Source: CAWGCE01 sp964480915 (lineage in GTDB: Bacteria; Planctomycetota; Planctomycetia; Pirellulales; Pirellulaceae). Taken from it: 64,000 bases of DNA. The DNA is taken from assembly GCA_964480915.1 (NCBI GenBank), contig CAYZRS010000006.1, positions 62,001-126,000 on the forward strand, in the 5' to 3' direction. Under the pieces are notes generated by a model. It was not told the DNA's origin. It did no database searches and saw only the letters and a program-made list of their open reading frames with translations. The position numbers were made by a program, and so were the translations under genes. Shown here one piece after another: positions 42,111 through 51,955 of the stretch (its first letter is position 1; each line of letters starts with the position of its first letter).

Positions 42111-43333
42111 GCCAATTCCCCTTGGCAGATCACCGTATCGATCGGTGAGTCGCCAAATTCAAACCCCAACTGCCTTTCGTCTGCGTGCCTGAGCAAGACC
42201 AAGTCGGCTCGTTGGCCCGCTTCAATGGTGCCTCGGTCGGTCAGTCCGAGCAGTTGCGCCCCGTTCGTTGTCGTGGCGGTGATTGCCTCGGCCGGTGTGA
42301 GCCCCATGCGCCGCACTGCGATGGCAATGACGAGTGGCAGAGAGAAGCAAGGCGCCGATCCGGGATTGAAGTTCGTGGCCAGCGCGAGCGCCCCTCCTTG
42401 ATCGACGAAGGCTCGACCATCGGCATAACGATCGTCCATGTGAAAACCACAGGCCGGGAGCATGACGCCGAACGGGCCGGCAGTCGCGAGCCTCGTCAGC
42501 GAACGTTCATGGGTGGCCTCCAGGTGGTCGATGCTGACGAACTGACGATCGATTGCCTCTTCCACCATGCCCAGCGAATGGAATTGGTCGGCGTGAACAC
42601 GAATCGGATGTCCACGCTCGGCCGCCGCTTCGAACAGTGCCAAACACTGGCCGACCGACCATGCTCCTTCCTCACAGTAGGCGTCGATGGCGATGCCCGG
42701 AAATTCGGCAGTGACTGCCGGGAGCGTTTGGCCAATCGTTTTCTTCACAAAAGTGTCGGGATCAACATCGGGATCCATGGCATGACCAAGGCAGGCGGTG
42801 AGGATAATGTGGCCGGGCCAATCTTCTTGAGCTGCCTGAATGGCTCGCAGCATTTTCAATTCGTCTTGGGTTGTCAGTCCGTAACCCGATTTGATTTCGA
42901 TGGTGGTCGTTCCGGCCGAGAGAATCAGGTCGAGTCGCTGTAAAAGGAGCTCTGTTAATTCACTCTCACTTGCGGCACGTACCGCGCGGACGGTCGACAT
43001 GATGCCGCCACCCGCTTTCAAGATTTCGAGATAACTGGCCCCTTTTCGCTTTTGCTCCCACTCGTCCAAGCGGCAACCGGCCCAGCAGGCGTGCGTGTGG
43101 CAGTCGACGAATGCCGGCATGAGCACTCGGCCCTCGGCATCGATCGTTTCCTCGACAGCAGCAAGCTCCGGATCACTTTCGCTCCGGTCGATCACGCTGG
43201 TGATGTGACCGTCCTCGATCAGGACATCGGCACATGGCATGATCCCCAGCTGACTCATGTCGTTGCCGCGGCGTGGCAGGTCGCGACCGGTCATGGTGAG
43301 CACACGAGCGCCGTGAATTAGAAGTCGAGGCAT
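42107..43333 (-). CDS. hutI: Imidazolonepropionase
   Basis: Third step of histidine degradation: hydrolysis of 4-imidazolone-5-propionate to N-formimino-L-glutamate. An amidohydrolase-fold metalloenzyme of 408 residues. Metal-binding FVDCHTHACWAG, the substrate-loop GGGIMSTVRAVR, IEIKSGYGL, then RVHADQFHSLG and ALATNFNPGSAPC are all present and typical. Last gene of hutH-hutU-hutI, only 3 bases after hutU. Its stop overlaps that of the coiled-coil gene on the other strand. The next enzymes (hutF/hutG or formiminoglutamase) are not in the window. Confidence 0.95.
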   Translation of the reverse strand: MPRLLIHGARVLTMTGRDLPRRGNDMSQLGIMPCADVLIEDGHITSVIDRSESDPELAAVEETIDAEGRVLMPAFVDCHTHACWAGCRLDEWEQKRKGASYLEILKAGGGIMSTVRAVRAASESELTELLLQRLDLILSAGTTTIEIKSGYGLTTQDELKMLRAIQAAQEDWPGHIILTACLGHAMDPDVDPDTFVKKTIGQTLPAVTAEFPGIAIDAYCEEGAWSVGQCLALFEAAAERGHPIRVHADQFHSLGMVEEAIDRQFVSIDHLEATHERSLTRLATAGPFGVMLPACGFHMDDRYADGRAFVDQGGALALATNFNPGSAPCFSLPLVIAIAVRRMGLTPAEAITATTTNGAQLLGLTDRGTIEAGQRADLVLLRHADERQLGFEFGDSPIDTVICQGELA

Positions 43334-43336
43334 GTA

Positions 43337-45007
43337 TCACCAAGTTCGTCCGGGAATGTCTACGTTTTGGTCGTCGGCGCATTTGCGAGCCAGGTCGTAA
43401 CCGGCATCGGCGTGTCGCAACACGCCCATGGCCGGGTCGTTCGAAAGAACTCGTTGCAAACGTTCGGCTGCGGCGTCCGTTCCGTCGGCGACGATCACTT
43501 GGCCAGCGTGTTGGCTGTAGCCAATCCCGACACCGCCTCCGTGATGGAAGCTGACCCAGCTGGCGCCACTGGCAACGTTCACCATCGCATTCAGTAATGG
43601 CCAATCACTAACCGCATCGGTGCCGTCCAGCATGCCTTCTGTTTCGCGATTGGGCGACGCGACCGATCCGCAATCTAGATGGTCGCGGCCGATCACGAGT
43701 GGTGCCGAGACTTTTCCCTCTTGGACGAGCCGATTGAAGATGAGTCCCGCCTTTTCGCGCTCGCCCAGCCCAAACCAGCAGATGCGAGCGGGTAGCCCCT
43801 GAAAAGCGATTCGTTCTTTGGCCAGTTTGAGCCAACGATGCAAGCCGGCATCATTCGGAAAGGCCTCCAGGAGCGCCGCATCGGTGGTGAAGATATCTTC
43901 CGGGTCACCCGAAAGTGCCGCCCAGCGGAACGGTCCTCTTCCTTGGCAAAACTGCGGTCGGATGTAGGCCGGCACGAACCCAGGAAACGCAAAAGCATCT
44001 TCGTAGCCCGCGTCGAATGCCCGCTGTCGCAGATTATTTCCATAGTCAAATGTAACGGCGCCCTTGGTTTGCAGGGTGACCATCGCCTCGACATGCTGCT
44101 TCATCGTTGCCATGCTGCGCCGTTTGTATTCTTCCTCGTCCGAATGTCGCAGCGCATCGGCCTCTTGGAGCGTGAGGCCTTCGGGGACGTATCCGACCAG
44201 CACGTCGTGGGCGCTCGTCTGATCGGTCAGCGCGGCCGGCGTGATGTCGCGTTCAATCAGTCGCTGAAGTAGCGTTAGCGCGGTGCAGGGGACGCCTACA
44301 CTTAGCGCTTTCTTTTCAGATGCATAAATCACCGCAAGATCGATCGCCGCATCGACCTCATCGACGACTTCATCGAGGTAGCGGTCCTTGACTCGTCGAT
44401 CGAGCCGCTCACGATCGACGTCGGCGATCAGGCAGGTACCGTCATTCATGGTGATGGAGAGTGGTTGAGCGCCGCCCATGCCGCCGCAGCCGGCCGTCAC
44501 GCACAGTTGTCCTGCGAGCGTGCCACCAAAGTGTTGCCGCGCGCACTCCGCAAACGTCTCGTACGTACCTTGGAGAATGCCTTGCGTGCCGATATAGATC
44601 CACGAACCGGCCGTCATTTGGCCATACATCATCAGTCCTTTGGCCGCCAACTCATCAAAATGATCTTGCGTCGCCCAGGCGGGGACCAGATTCGAATTGG
44701 CAATGAGGACTCGCGGCGCATCGACATACGTCCGTAAAACGCCGACCGGTTTTCCTGATTGGACGAGCAAGGTTTCGTCTGGCGCGAGCCGTTTGAGGGC
44801 GGCGACGATCGCATCGAACGCTTCCCAAGATCGTGCCGCCTGCCCGCGACCACCGTAAACGACCAGTTGCTCGGGGATTTCGGCGACTTCCGGATCAAGG
44901 TTGTTCATCAGCATCCGCAGAGCGCCTTCCGCTTGCCAGGTCTGGCAAGTTTTCTCAGGCCCCCGCGGTGCTCGGACGGTCCGTTTGTCGTTTTCGATGG
45001 CGCTCAT
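43337..45007 (-). CDS. hutU: Urocanate hydratase
   Basis: Second step of histidine degradation: hydration of urocanate to imidazolonepropionate, using tightly bound NAD+ as electrophile. From the ATG at 45007 the protein has 556 residues, the normal family length; the frame is open to 45067 but that would add 20 unrelated residues. Seen: VVYGGRGQAAR, MMYGQMTAGSWIYIGTQGI, TAGCGGMGGAQPL and WVSFHHGGGVGIGYSQHAG, which are hallmark stretches. It lies 34 bases after hutH and 3 before hutI. Confidence 0.96.
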   Translation of the reverse strand: MSAIENDKRTVRAPRGPEKTCQTWQAEGALRMLMNNLDPEVAEIPEQLVVYGGRGQAARSWEAFDAIVAALKRLAPDETLLVQSGKPVGVLRTYVDAPRVLIANSNLVPAWATQDHFDELAAKGLMMYGQMTAGSWIYIGTQGILQGTYETFAECARQHFGGTLAGQLCVTAGCGGMGGAQPLSITMNDGTCLIADVDRERLDRRVKDRYLDEVVDEVDAAIDLAVIYASEKKALSVGVPCTALTLLQRLIERDITPAALTDQTSAHDVLVGYVPEGLTLQEADALRHSDEEEYKRRSMATMKQHVEAMVTLQTKGAVTFDYGNNLRQRAFDAGYEDAFAFPGFVPAYIRPQFCQGRGPFRWAALSGDPEDIFTTDAALLEAFPNDAGLHRWLKLAKERIAFQGLPARICWFGLGEREKAGLIFNRLVQEGKVSAPLVIGRDHLDCGSVASPNRETEGMLDGTDAVSDWPLLNAMVNVASGASWVSFHHGGGVGIGYSQHAGQVIVADGTDAAAERLQRVLSNDPAMGVLRHADAGYDLARKCADDQNVDIPGRTW

Positions 45008-45041
45008 GCCGAAAGCTCGCTTAAGTGAGTGACCGGGGTGA

Positions 45042-46565
45042 TCAGAATACGAATTGCCGCTGCGCAATCATGTTTTCAATCGCACGAATGTCGGGCGCGG
45101 GCGAGCGATCTTGAACCAGCGGCTCTACTTGCTCGCGAATGATGTTATACGCTCGCTCCACCAACGTGCCCGACTGGAGCGGCCGGTGATGATCGAGTCC
45201 GGTGGCGGCACAAAGTAGTTCGATGGCGACGACCGATCGTGCTAGTTCGATCGCTCGACGAGCCTTGGCGGCCGACCGCGGGCCGAACGAGTTGTAATCT
45301 TCCATCCCGGCACTGGTCGACAAATTGACAACGCTGGACGGGTTCGAGAGGCCGATCAATTCGTTGCAGCAAGCTGCTGCCGTGTACTGTGCGATCATCA
45401 GGCCGCTTTGTAGGCCGGCTTGAGGTGTGAGGAAAGAGGGCAATTCGGCTTCCGCGTCAGCACCGGAAAGCATGTGGAAAACTCGCCGTTCCGCAATCCC
45501 AGCCACGTGAGTAATGCAGATCGTCAAAGTATCGAGCGGCAAGGCGACCGGCATGCCGTGGAAATTGCCCCCCGAAACGATGTCGCCGCCGCCCGCGGCT
45601 GCTGCAAATACCAGTGGGTTGTCGGTGACTGCGGCCAATTCATCGGTGATGCGGTCCCGGACATAGCCGAACGCATCCCAGGCAGCACCCAAGACGGCTG
45701 GGCAACAGCGGAAAGAATAGGGGTCTTGAACGCGCGGATCGTTTTCAAGATGGGACTTTACGATCTCACTCTCTTCCAGCAATGACCGCATCCTCGATGC
45801 CACATAGATTTGGCCTGTTTGCTGTCTGGCCGCGTGCACTCGTTCGTCGAGAGTCGCATCCGTCGCGCGGCACGAATCGACCGACATCGTGGCGGCTACC
45901 AGTGCCGCTTCAAAAAGGGACTGAAAATCCTCAACCAGCAAAGCCGCCTGACCGGCCATTAGGTGTGTACCGTTGATGAGTGCCAGGCCTTCTTTGGCCT
46001 GGAGCACAACCGGAGTGAGTTGGCGCTGCGCCAGCGCGATGGTCGCATCACACGATTTTCCTTCGACGAGGACTTGCCCTTCGCCGAGCAACGTCAAAGC
46101 GATGTGCGCCAGTGGTGCGAGGTCACCAGAAGCGCCGACCGAGCCCGTTTCGGGAACGACCGGTGTGATTCCCGCGTTGAGCAATCCGACCAACAACTCA
46201 ATCACTTGTCGCCGGATGCCTGAGTGGCCTCGGGAAAGCGAAGCGGCCAACAGGGTCATCGTGGCGCGGACGGTCTCTTCCGGCAGTCGTTTCCCAACAC
46301 CCGTGCTGTGGGAACGAATGAGGTTCAGTTGCAGTTGTTCGAGCGAATCGTCATCGATGCGGACTTTTCCCAATGCGCCGAAGCCCGTGTTGACGCCATA
46401 GTGGGCTTCGCCGTCATCGAGCAGGCTCTCGAGTAATTTCCGGCTTGCATCAATTTTCGAAACGCAATTTTGTCCCAATGCGACGGGGACGCCATGCCGC
46501 GCAACGGCGACCACGTCTTGCGTCGAGATGGGTCCACCGGAAAGAGTCACTTGGGTGTTGGGCAT
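45042..46565 (-). CDS. hutH: Histidine ammonia-lyase
   Basis: First step of histidine degradation: non-oxidative deamination of L-histidine to trans-urocanate. A 507-residue homotetramer-type enzyme. The Ala-Ser-Gly triad that cyclises to the MIO cofactor is in GSVGASGDLAPLAH near residue 143. Other signatures are HYGVNTGFGALG, QLNLIRSHSTG, and EDYNSFGPRSA. First gene of the operon. No HutC repressor site or gene is visible, so control is unknown. Confidence 0.96.
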   Translation of the reverse strand: MPNTQVTLSGGPISTQDVVAVARHGVPVALGQNCVSKIDASRKLLESLLDDGEAHYGVNTGFGALGKVRIDDDSLEQLQLNLIRSHSTGVGKRLPEETVRATMTLLAASLSRGHSGIRRQVIELLVGLLNAGITPVVPETGSVGASGDLAPLAHIALTLLGEGQVLVEGKSCDATIALAQRQLTPVVLQAKEGLALINGTHLMAGQAALLVEDFQSLFEAALVAATMSVDSCRATDATLDERVHAARQQTGQIYVASRMRSLLEESEIVKSHLENDPRVQDPYSFRCCPAVLGAAWDAFGYVRDRITDELAAVTDNPLVFAAAAGGGDIVSGGNFHGMPVALPLDTLTICITHVAGIAERRVFHMLSGADAEAELPSFLTPQAGLQSGLMIAQYTAAACCNELIGLSNPSSVVNLSTSAGMEDYNSFGPRSAAKARRAIELARSVVAIELLCAATGLDHHRPLQSGTLVERAYNIIREQVEPLVQDRSPAPDIRAIENMIAQRQFVF

Positions 46566-46648
46566 GGGCCGGATTATAGTTCAGCGCAGGCCACCCACCA
46601 ACTCGTCAAACCGGTCTGGAGGCGAGATGATCTCAAACTTCAAATCGG

Positions 46649-48049
46649 CTAACCGGCATCGGATGCTGGAGTTGCTTCCAAATCGACACAAACCAGTTCT
46701 TTGTCGTTTCGGGCGAACATGTGCCGATAGGCGAAAGCCGGATGTGACCACACCACGTCTCGGCCTCTGGCGAAGCTGGTCGTTTCCAAGATCTTGGCTC
46801 GATCTAGTTCTTCGTAGCCCTCGCTGTTTAGCGTTGCGATGATCAGCTCGCCTTGGTCGTTGTAGAGGAAATGGAGCTCTCTATTCGGGATAATGAAGGT
46901 GGTAGCAAACGTCGCTCGCCGTTTTCCATTGGGCCCGAATTGGCGCCACACGTTTTCTCCCTCGTCGAGCGTGATGCACCGCAGTTCGCCATTTCCATCA
47001 AAGCCAAAAATGTGATTGTCTTTGACAAGCGGAGCCGCCATCAATGTGTTTAAGGACTCCTTGTTCGTGCCGGTCCCTTTCGGCGTCGACCAGACAAGGT
47101 CCGCATCGGGCGGATCGGCCGAAACGTGGATGACCGCAGTGCCATGGTAAAAGTCGCTCACGACGACGTGCGCCTGGTCGTCCGCATCGATAAACAGTCG
47201 CGGGTGCGAAATCGTGACTGCCGGACGCATGACTGGCCCATCTTCGGGAAAAGTCAAATCCCAAAACTGCGAACCATTATTCAGATCCAATCCTGCCAAT
47301 CCCACGTCGTACCAAACGATCAGTTGCCGTTTTCCGTCTCGTTCGAAGAGCAGGGGGGAGGCATAGCCCATCTCCTTCGTGTCGATCGCCTGCCAAATCG
47401 TCTCTCCGGTTTTCTTATCGAACGCGACAACGCCGGCTCCCTTGCCACCAACCACACAAATCAACATGTCGTCCACCACGAGTGGCGAAGCGGCCCAACC
47501 CCAAGCGGGCGGTCGTTCGAATTTGAATCGTTCCATAAAGTCACACGACCAGACGACCGTGCCATCTTCCGCGTTGAGGCAAGTCAGGTTGCCCATCGCG
47601 CCCAGGCAGAAAATCCGTTCGCCGTCGATCGTCGGTGTTGTGCGGGGGCCGTTCGGGTAACTGATCGCGTACTTGCAGTCGTATTCATGTTTCCACAGCA
47701 GCTTGCCATTGTCCGCATCAAAACAGAGAACCCGTTCGCTCCCATCAACCGCTTCAAACTTGTTGAGGTTCGGTTTCGCCTCGGGATCTTTGAGTTGCCG
47801 GTCCATGAGTAGAACGCGGCCATTCGCAACCGCCGGTCCGGAGTATCCGGCTCCAACTTCGGTTCGCCAAAGCGTCTTTGGTCCGTCGGCCGGAAATGCC
47901 GCGGTGATCAGTTCTTCTTTCCAAACGCCTTGTCGATCGGCTCCCATCCACTGCGGCCAATCGTCGGCGGCAGCACGACCTGTCGTAATGGCCCAAAAGA
48001 ACAGTCCACAACAGATAGTTGGCAAGAACTTGCTCGCTGGAATGCGCAT
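46649..48049 (-). CDS. Exported PQQ-like beta-propeller protein
   Basis: Signal peptide at about residues 1-28 (cleaved after GRAAAD), then WPQWMGADRQGVW, a typical opening of planctomycete beta-propeller proteins, and repeated Trp-docking blades (DADNGKLLWKHEYD, NAEDGTVVWSCDF, DKKTGETIWQAID, WDLTFPEDG). These folds resemble PQQ dehydrogenases and BamB but lack the quinone-binding residues I would expect, so a structural or binding role is more likely than dehydrogenase activity. 466 residues. Same family as the gene at 51956. Confidence 0.82.
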   Translation of the reverse strand: MRIPASKFLPTICCGLFFWAITTGRAAADDWPQWMGADRQGVWKEELITAAFPADGPKTLWRTEVGAGYSGPAVANGRVLLMDRQLKDPEAKPNLNKFEAVDGSERVLCFDADNGKLLWKHEYDCKYAISYPNGPRTTPTIDGERIFCLGAMGNLTCLNAEDGTVVWSCDFMERFKFERPPAWGWAASPLVVDDMLICVVGGKGAGVVAFDKKTGETIWQAIDTKEMGYASPLLFERDGKRQLIVWYDVGLAGLDLNNGSQFWDLTFPEDGPVMRPAVTISHPRLFIDADDQAHVVVSDFYHGTAVIHVSADPPDADLVWSTPKGTGTNKESLNTLMAAPLVKDNHIFGFDGNGELRCITLDEGENVWRQFGPNGKRRATFATTFIIPNRELHFLYNDQGELIIATLNSEGYEELDRAKILETTSFARGRDVVWSHPAFAYRHMFARNDKELVCVDLEATPASDAG

Positions 48050-48142
48050 CGGAAGTCCCTCGGGGGTGACGTTGATTTCGATGCAGGATGACCGATTCGC
48101 AGCGCAAAGGGAAGTAGGAAACAGCCGTAGCGGCTCACTTCG

Positions 48143-49855
48143 CTAACTCATAGCGGGCGCATCTTGGCTCGGATCGAATTTCGCGTAGACCCGAGAAATC
48201 ATGACAAATAGCGTCGCTCCGATGGCACAGAGCGAGCACCAAATCCCGCTCCAGAGAATGACCAACACGGACAAGGGAAGATGTCCCTGGTTGCTCGGTT
48301 CGATGCCCCAATGTCGAGCGAGCCAAATCGATATTCGAATCCACGCCATCATCGTCACCAGTGCACAGCAGAACAAAATGCCCTTGGCGGTGAACGTCAG
48401 AATCGAACGGATGAAGACGGCAATGCCTTCTTGGTTCGGGCGGTAGGGGAAGTACATGAAGATCAGATTTTCCAGCCCAAAAATCACAAAGTTGATTGGC
48501 ACCAACAGTCCGATGCACAGCAAAAAGGTGCTGACCGAATACGGTTCGACGATCATCGCAATCGAAAGCACAATGGTCTGGAAGAGCGTACAGGCGAGTA
48601 CCGGCGCCGCCAGCTGTCCAAAGGTCATTGCGGCCGGCGAGATGGGTAACGCTTTGAGGACGGCCATGCGGTCGACGTCACGGCGAAAGTCGAATCGAAG
48701 CGCCGACGGCATCAGCAGGAATGAATAGAACACCAGTCCACCTGTGATTTGCAATGCAGTGCTGAAGGGCACCGATTTTCCAAAAAGCGGAATCAGCGAC
48801 AAGAACCCAGGCATCAACATCGAGAACAGTATCGACGGGCCGTAATGAACCATCCCCAATAGTTGTCGCCAGCAGATCGTGCCGGCACCGAAGCGCGCAC
48901 GTGGGACGCGCACGGCAGATTTCGAGGCGGCTGCGATGGTTGTTTTCTTTGCAGCCGCTGACGCCAGCAGGGTTGGGAAGATCGATTCTTCTCGAGCCTG
49001 ACGCCGGCGTTGGAAGTCGAGATCGGCCCGGATCATCAACCAGGCTGCCGACGCGACCGTGACGATCGTGATAAGCAACTGACTTACCGTTTCAAGAAAG
49101 CTCCCGTTGGCCATCACCACGTTGCCAAAGGTTTGAAATGGGACCAGTAATACCTGGCCAGGCAACGAGTCTTTCAGGCTCATGACGCTACTGAAAAAGC
49201 GTATGAGCAAATTCAATGCTGGTAAGATCGTTGATGTGGTCGCTACGGATGACTTGGCAATCACTAGGGCACTGACCAAACAGGTCGCAGCGATACTGAC
49301 GACGGCCGTTCTGGCCCAGCGGAGCGTCCGCGGCGAACATCCCCAAGTGGCGACTTCGATCATCATGCGCAACAGGTCAAGAAATACGAGCGCCAGCAGC
49401 ATCCCTAGGAAGCCGAATGCCCAGTTGGGCAGGTCGGGAAGCATGACGATGGAAAATAGCAGCGCCTTCACGATGGCTGCCAGCACGATCGAAACCAGTC
49501 GGTAACCGACCAGTTGTTCTCGCGGCAATGGCGCCGCGCCGAGCAGTTCGGTTTCGGTCGCAGTCCACTCAAATGGTTCCACCGGTTTCCGGCATGTCGT
49601 CTTGAGGACATGCCACAATCCGTAGCTCATCAATCCGAGTGGAATCCAAGCATTCAAGCGGGCCGGATCGGCGGCCGGCCGAAACATCATGCCGAGGATG
49701 GCCTGCCCGATCCAAACACCGCCGAGCAGGAAGGCGAGGAATGTTAGCAGCAGCCGCCGGGGTGCTCGCACGCGGCGCACGAACGTCCGGAATTTGGCGG
49801 TTGCCTGAAACCGTAAAAGGTCTCGAAGTGAAGGATGGAGTTTCAGCGCGTGCAT
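48143..49855 (-). CDS. ABC exporter membrane subunit
   Basis: The protein has 570 residues with about a dozen hydrophobic segments (LLLTFLAFLLGGVWIGQA, FGFLGMLLALVFLDLL, ILFSMLMPGFLSLIPLFG, FLLCIGLLVPINFVIFG among them). The N-terminal region resembles the putative ABC-exporter family seen with a stand-alone ATPase. It begins one base after the stop of the ATP-binding gene, so the two form one transporter. Cargo is unknown; no lantibiotic, heme or polysaccharide genes are adjacent. Confidence 0.78.
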   Translation of the reverse strand: MHALKLHPSLRDLLRFQATAKFRTFVRRVRAPRRLLLTFLAFLLGGVWIGQAILGMMFRPAADPARLNAWIPLGLMSYGLWHVLKTTCRKPVEPFEWTATETELLGAAPLPREQLVGYRLVSIVLAAIVKALLFSIVMLPDLPNWAFGFLGMLLALVFLDLLRMMIEVATWGCSPRTLRWARTAVVSIAATCLVSALVIAKSSVATTSTILPALNLLIRFFSSVMSLKDSLPGQVLLVPFQTFGNVVMANGSFLETVSQLLITIVTVASAAWLMIRADLDFQRRRQAREESIFPTLLASAAAKKTTIAAASKSAVRVPRARFGAGTICWRQLLGMVHYGPSILFSMLMPGFLSLIPLFGKSVPFSTALQITGGLVFYSFLLMPSALRFDFRRDVDRMAVLKALPISPAAMTFGQLAAPVLACTLFQTIVLSIAMIVEPYSVSTFLLCIGLLVPINFVIFGLENLIFMYFPYRPNQEGIAVFIRSILTFTAKGILFCCALVTMMAWIRISIWLARHWGIEPSNQGHLPLSVLVILWSGIWCSLCAIGATLFVMISRVYAKFDPSQDAPAMS

Positions 49856-49856
49856 G

Positions 49857-50630
49857 TTATGGATTCAAAGCTGGTGCAGCCGCACCGACGGAGTTGTGAT
49901 TTTCAACGGGTGCGCCAATTGCGTTAAAGAAGGCATCTTCGAGTGTGGCGTCCTCGTCGTCTGTTCCAAACGTGGCGTTCAGTTCGCTGACCGGCCCCAG
50001 GAATCTCTTTTCGCCATCTCGCAATACGAGGATGTGGGTGCAAATGTCTTCTACCATGGCGAGCAAATGCGAACTGATCATCACGGCGCAGCCACGCTCG
50101 GCCTGTTCAACGATGGAACGTTTCAGCGTCCGGATGCCAGGTGGGTCGAGCCCGGTCATTGGTTCGTCGAGCAGCAGGGCCAGAGGGTCGTATAGGTAGG
50201 AGCAACAGATCGCCAACTTTTGCCGCATTCCCCGGGACAGGTCCGAGGCGGCCGTATGCCGTTTAAATTCCAACTCGAAACGGTCAAGCAGCGTGCCTAT
50301 CTTCTCCGTCGGATCGGAGACGCCGTACGCACTGGCCGTGAACGCCAGGTGTTGCTCAACCGATAGGTCGTGAAACAACTGAGGGTCATCGGGAACGTAA
50401 GCGGTCCGCTGCTTAACAGCGAGTGGGTCGTTCGCCAGATCGAATCCAGCCACCCGAATCAGTCCACCGCTGCTGGGGATGATTCCAGTGATCGCACGGA
50501 GTGTCGTCGTCTTTCCCGCACCGTTGGCGCCGATGAGTCCCAGGACTTGGCCTGCTTCGACGGTGAACGAAAGGTCCTTCACGGCGACGCTCTCGCCGTA
50601 AGCTTTGCGAAAGTTGTTGACTTTGATCAT
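49857..50630 (-). CDS. ABC transporter ATP-binding protein (exporter type)
   Basis: A 257-residue ATPase of the ABC-2/drug-exporter type that powers the membrane protein encoded next. Walker A GANGAGKTT, Q-loop YVPDDPQLF, signature SDLSRGMRQKL (an Arg where Gly-Gly-Gln usually continues), Walker B ALLLDEPMTGLD, and the H-loop His in ISSHLLA. The C-terminal 40 residues are Ala/Asp-rich. First gene of the pair; no substrate-binding protein is encoded, consistent with export. Confidence 0.9.
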   Translation of the reverse strand: MIKVNNFRKAYGESVAVKDLSFTVEAGQVLGLIGANGAGKTTTLRAITGIIPSSGGLIRVAGFDLANDPLAVKQRTAYVPDDPQLFHDLSVEQHLAFTASAYGVSDPTEKIGTLLDRFELEFKRHTAASDLSRGMRQKLAICCSYLYDPLALLLDEPMTGLDPPGIRTLKRSIVEQAERGCAVMISSHLLAMVEDICTHILVLRDGEKRFLGPVSELNATFGTDDEDATLEDAFFNAIGAPVENHNSVGAAAPALNP

Positions 50631-50926
50631 GGGATTTCGACCGTGAAAAGTAGAAGTAGAGACCGAGCGCAGAAGTTCTCGGGAGCAGGCTTTTCAAAAT
50701 CTAGTTCAAGCCGGCCATCAAAGGGGCATTTTCTGGCGTTTGCCTGATTTCGAAGTGCGTTTGCAGGGTGACTTGAATTACAACCGCTACAATCGATTCG
50801 GCCCAAGATGCATGCGGGGTGCGTGTCCGATAATCTGAGGGCAACTTTGCTGGTGTTTGTCGCCATGACGGCCATGTCGACCGCGTGCCGGAGTCCCCAT
50901 GCCGAGAAGAGAATCGAGAGAAATTC

Positions 50927-51460
50927 ATGCCTCGTTTTTGCACCCGTGGGTTGCTCGTCGCCACAATGGTCTTGCTCAGCGCCTCGTCAGTTACCAGCGA
51001 TGATGGATGCCGATCCTGCCGAGTCGACTTGGCCCAGTTTGAGGGTTGTTGGCACGAAGTGGCTCGCTCGCCCAACCTGTTTCAACGCAATTGTCGCCAG
51101 TCGACCGCCGAGTATCGAATGCTGCCCGATGGGCGCGTGCAGGTGACGAATCGTTGCGCAACGTGTCGTGGTGGTTGCCGTAGCCTAGTAGGGTCGGCTT
51201 GCTCGACGAATCCTCCGTGCAACACAAAACTGATCGTCTCTTTTGACGTTCCATTCGGTCGGCTCTCGCAGCGACTTGGACGACCGAACTATGAAATTCA
51301 CTACGTCAGCGCGGACTACCGGACGGCCGTCGTTGGTACTCCGCAGCGCGGATTGTATTGGGTGCTGGCTCGTGAGCCGAATCTTGATGAGGCGTCGATT
51401 CAGCATTTGCTGGCGATCGCCGCTGCGCATGGCTACGACACGAGTTGCCCCATTCGCTAA
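50927..51460 (+). CDS. Exported cysteine-rich lipocalin
   Basis: From the ATG at 50927, which has GAGAG upstream, the protein has 177 residues with a signal peptide (LLVATMVLLSASSVTS). Lipocalin features: the Gly-x-Trp in FEGCWHEVARSPNLFQ, the strand region YEIHYVSADYRTAVVG and LYWVLAREPNLDE, like bacterial Blc. Unusually for Blc it carries about a dozen cysteines, including CATCRGGC and SACSTNPPC, which could form disulfides or bind metal. No lipobox, so probably soluble in the periplasm or outside. Binds small hydrophobic molecules by family. Confidence 0.83.
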   Translation: MPRFCTRGLLVATMVLLSASSVTSDDGCRSCRVDLAQFEGCWHEVARSPNLFQRNCRQSTAEYRMLPDGRVQVTNRCATCRGGCRSLVGSACSTNPPCNTKLIVSFDVPFGRLSQRLGRPNYEIHYVSADYRTAVVGTPQRGLYWVLAREPNLDEASIQHLLAIAAAHGYDTSCPIR

Positions 51461-51575
51461 GCGTTTCCCGCCCGTTCTAGAGCAAAACTCTATTCATGCT
51501 AGCCATGCGCTATACACTAAGGGTCTCAACCGAGAGTGGTTGTCGATTCTTGTATTTGTATTTGTGAGGTGAGAA

Positions 51576-51953
51576 ATGGACCAAGACGTCCAAGAACGTG
51601 AAGAAGTATCGTTTCAACCCCGTTCGGTGAACCATGACCAAGATGGCCACGTCGATCCGCTCCAAAGGACGTTTCCTTCCCACGTCCAAGCTTACGATGT
51701 CCTGCGACGCATTGGCGAGCTCGAAGATGCAAAGCAGTCGATCAGCCTAGAAATTCAAGAGTGCATGGCGCAACTGGAAGTGATTGCCGCCCATATCGAT
51801 GAGGACAGCGTTCTCAATCGGATGCTGGCTTCGGTGTTCCCCAAAGTGGCCAAAGCGAAAACGACTGCCAAGTCGGAGGCGAAAGTTGAGACCAAGGCGG
51901 CAGCCAAGTCTCGCAAGGCAACACCGAAGCGCAAGACGTCGAAAAAGAGGTAG
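51576..51953 (+). CDS. Small protein with lysine/alanine-rich basic tail
   Basis: The protein has 125 residues with a good ribosome site (GAGGTGA, four bases before the ATG). A polar N-terminus is followed by a short helical region (VLRRIGELEDAKQSISLEI) that could dimerise, then a tail of about 35 residues dominated by Lys, Ala, Thr and Ser, including AAAKSRKATPKRKTSKKR. The tail resembles histone-H1-like DNA-binding tails, so a nucleoid-associated role is possible, but no domain proves it. The stop adjoins the start of the beta-propeller gene at 51956. Confidence 0.68.
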   Translation: MDQDVQEREEVSFQPRSVNHDQDGHVDPLQRTFPSHVQAYDVLRRIGELEDAKQSISLEIQECMAQLEVIAAHIDEDSVLNRMLASVFPKVAKAKTTAKSEAKVETKAAAKSRKATPKRKTSKKR

Positions 51954-51955
51954 TG

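Noticed and set aside
42185..42943. Plus-strand frame of 252 codons opposite hutI
   Set aside because: hutI is unmistakable on the minus strand; this frame has no domain or ribosome site.
47126..47812. Plus-strand frame of 228 codons opposite a beta-propeller gene
   Set aside because: Shadow of the propeller gene, with no independent support.
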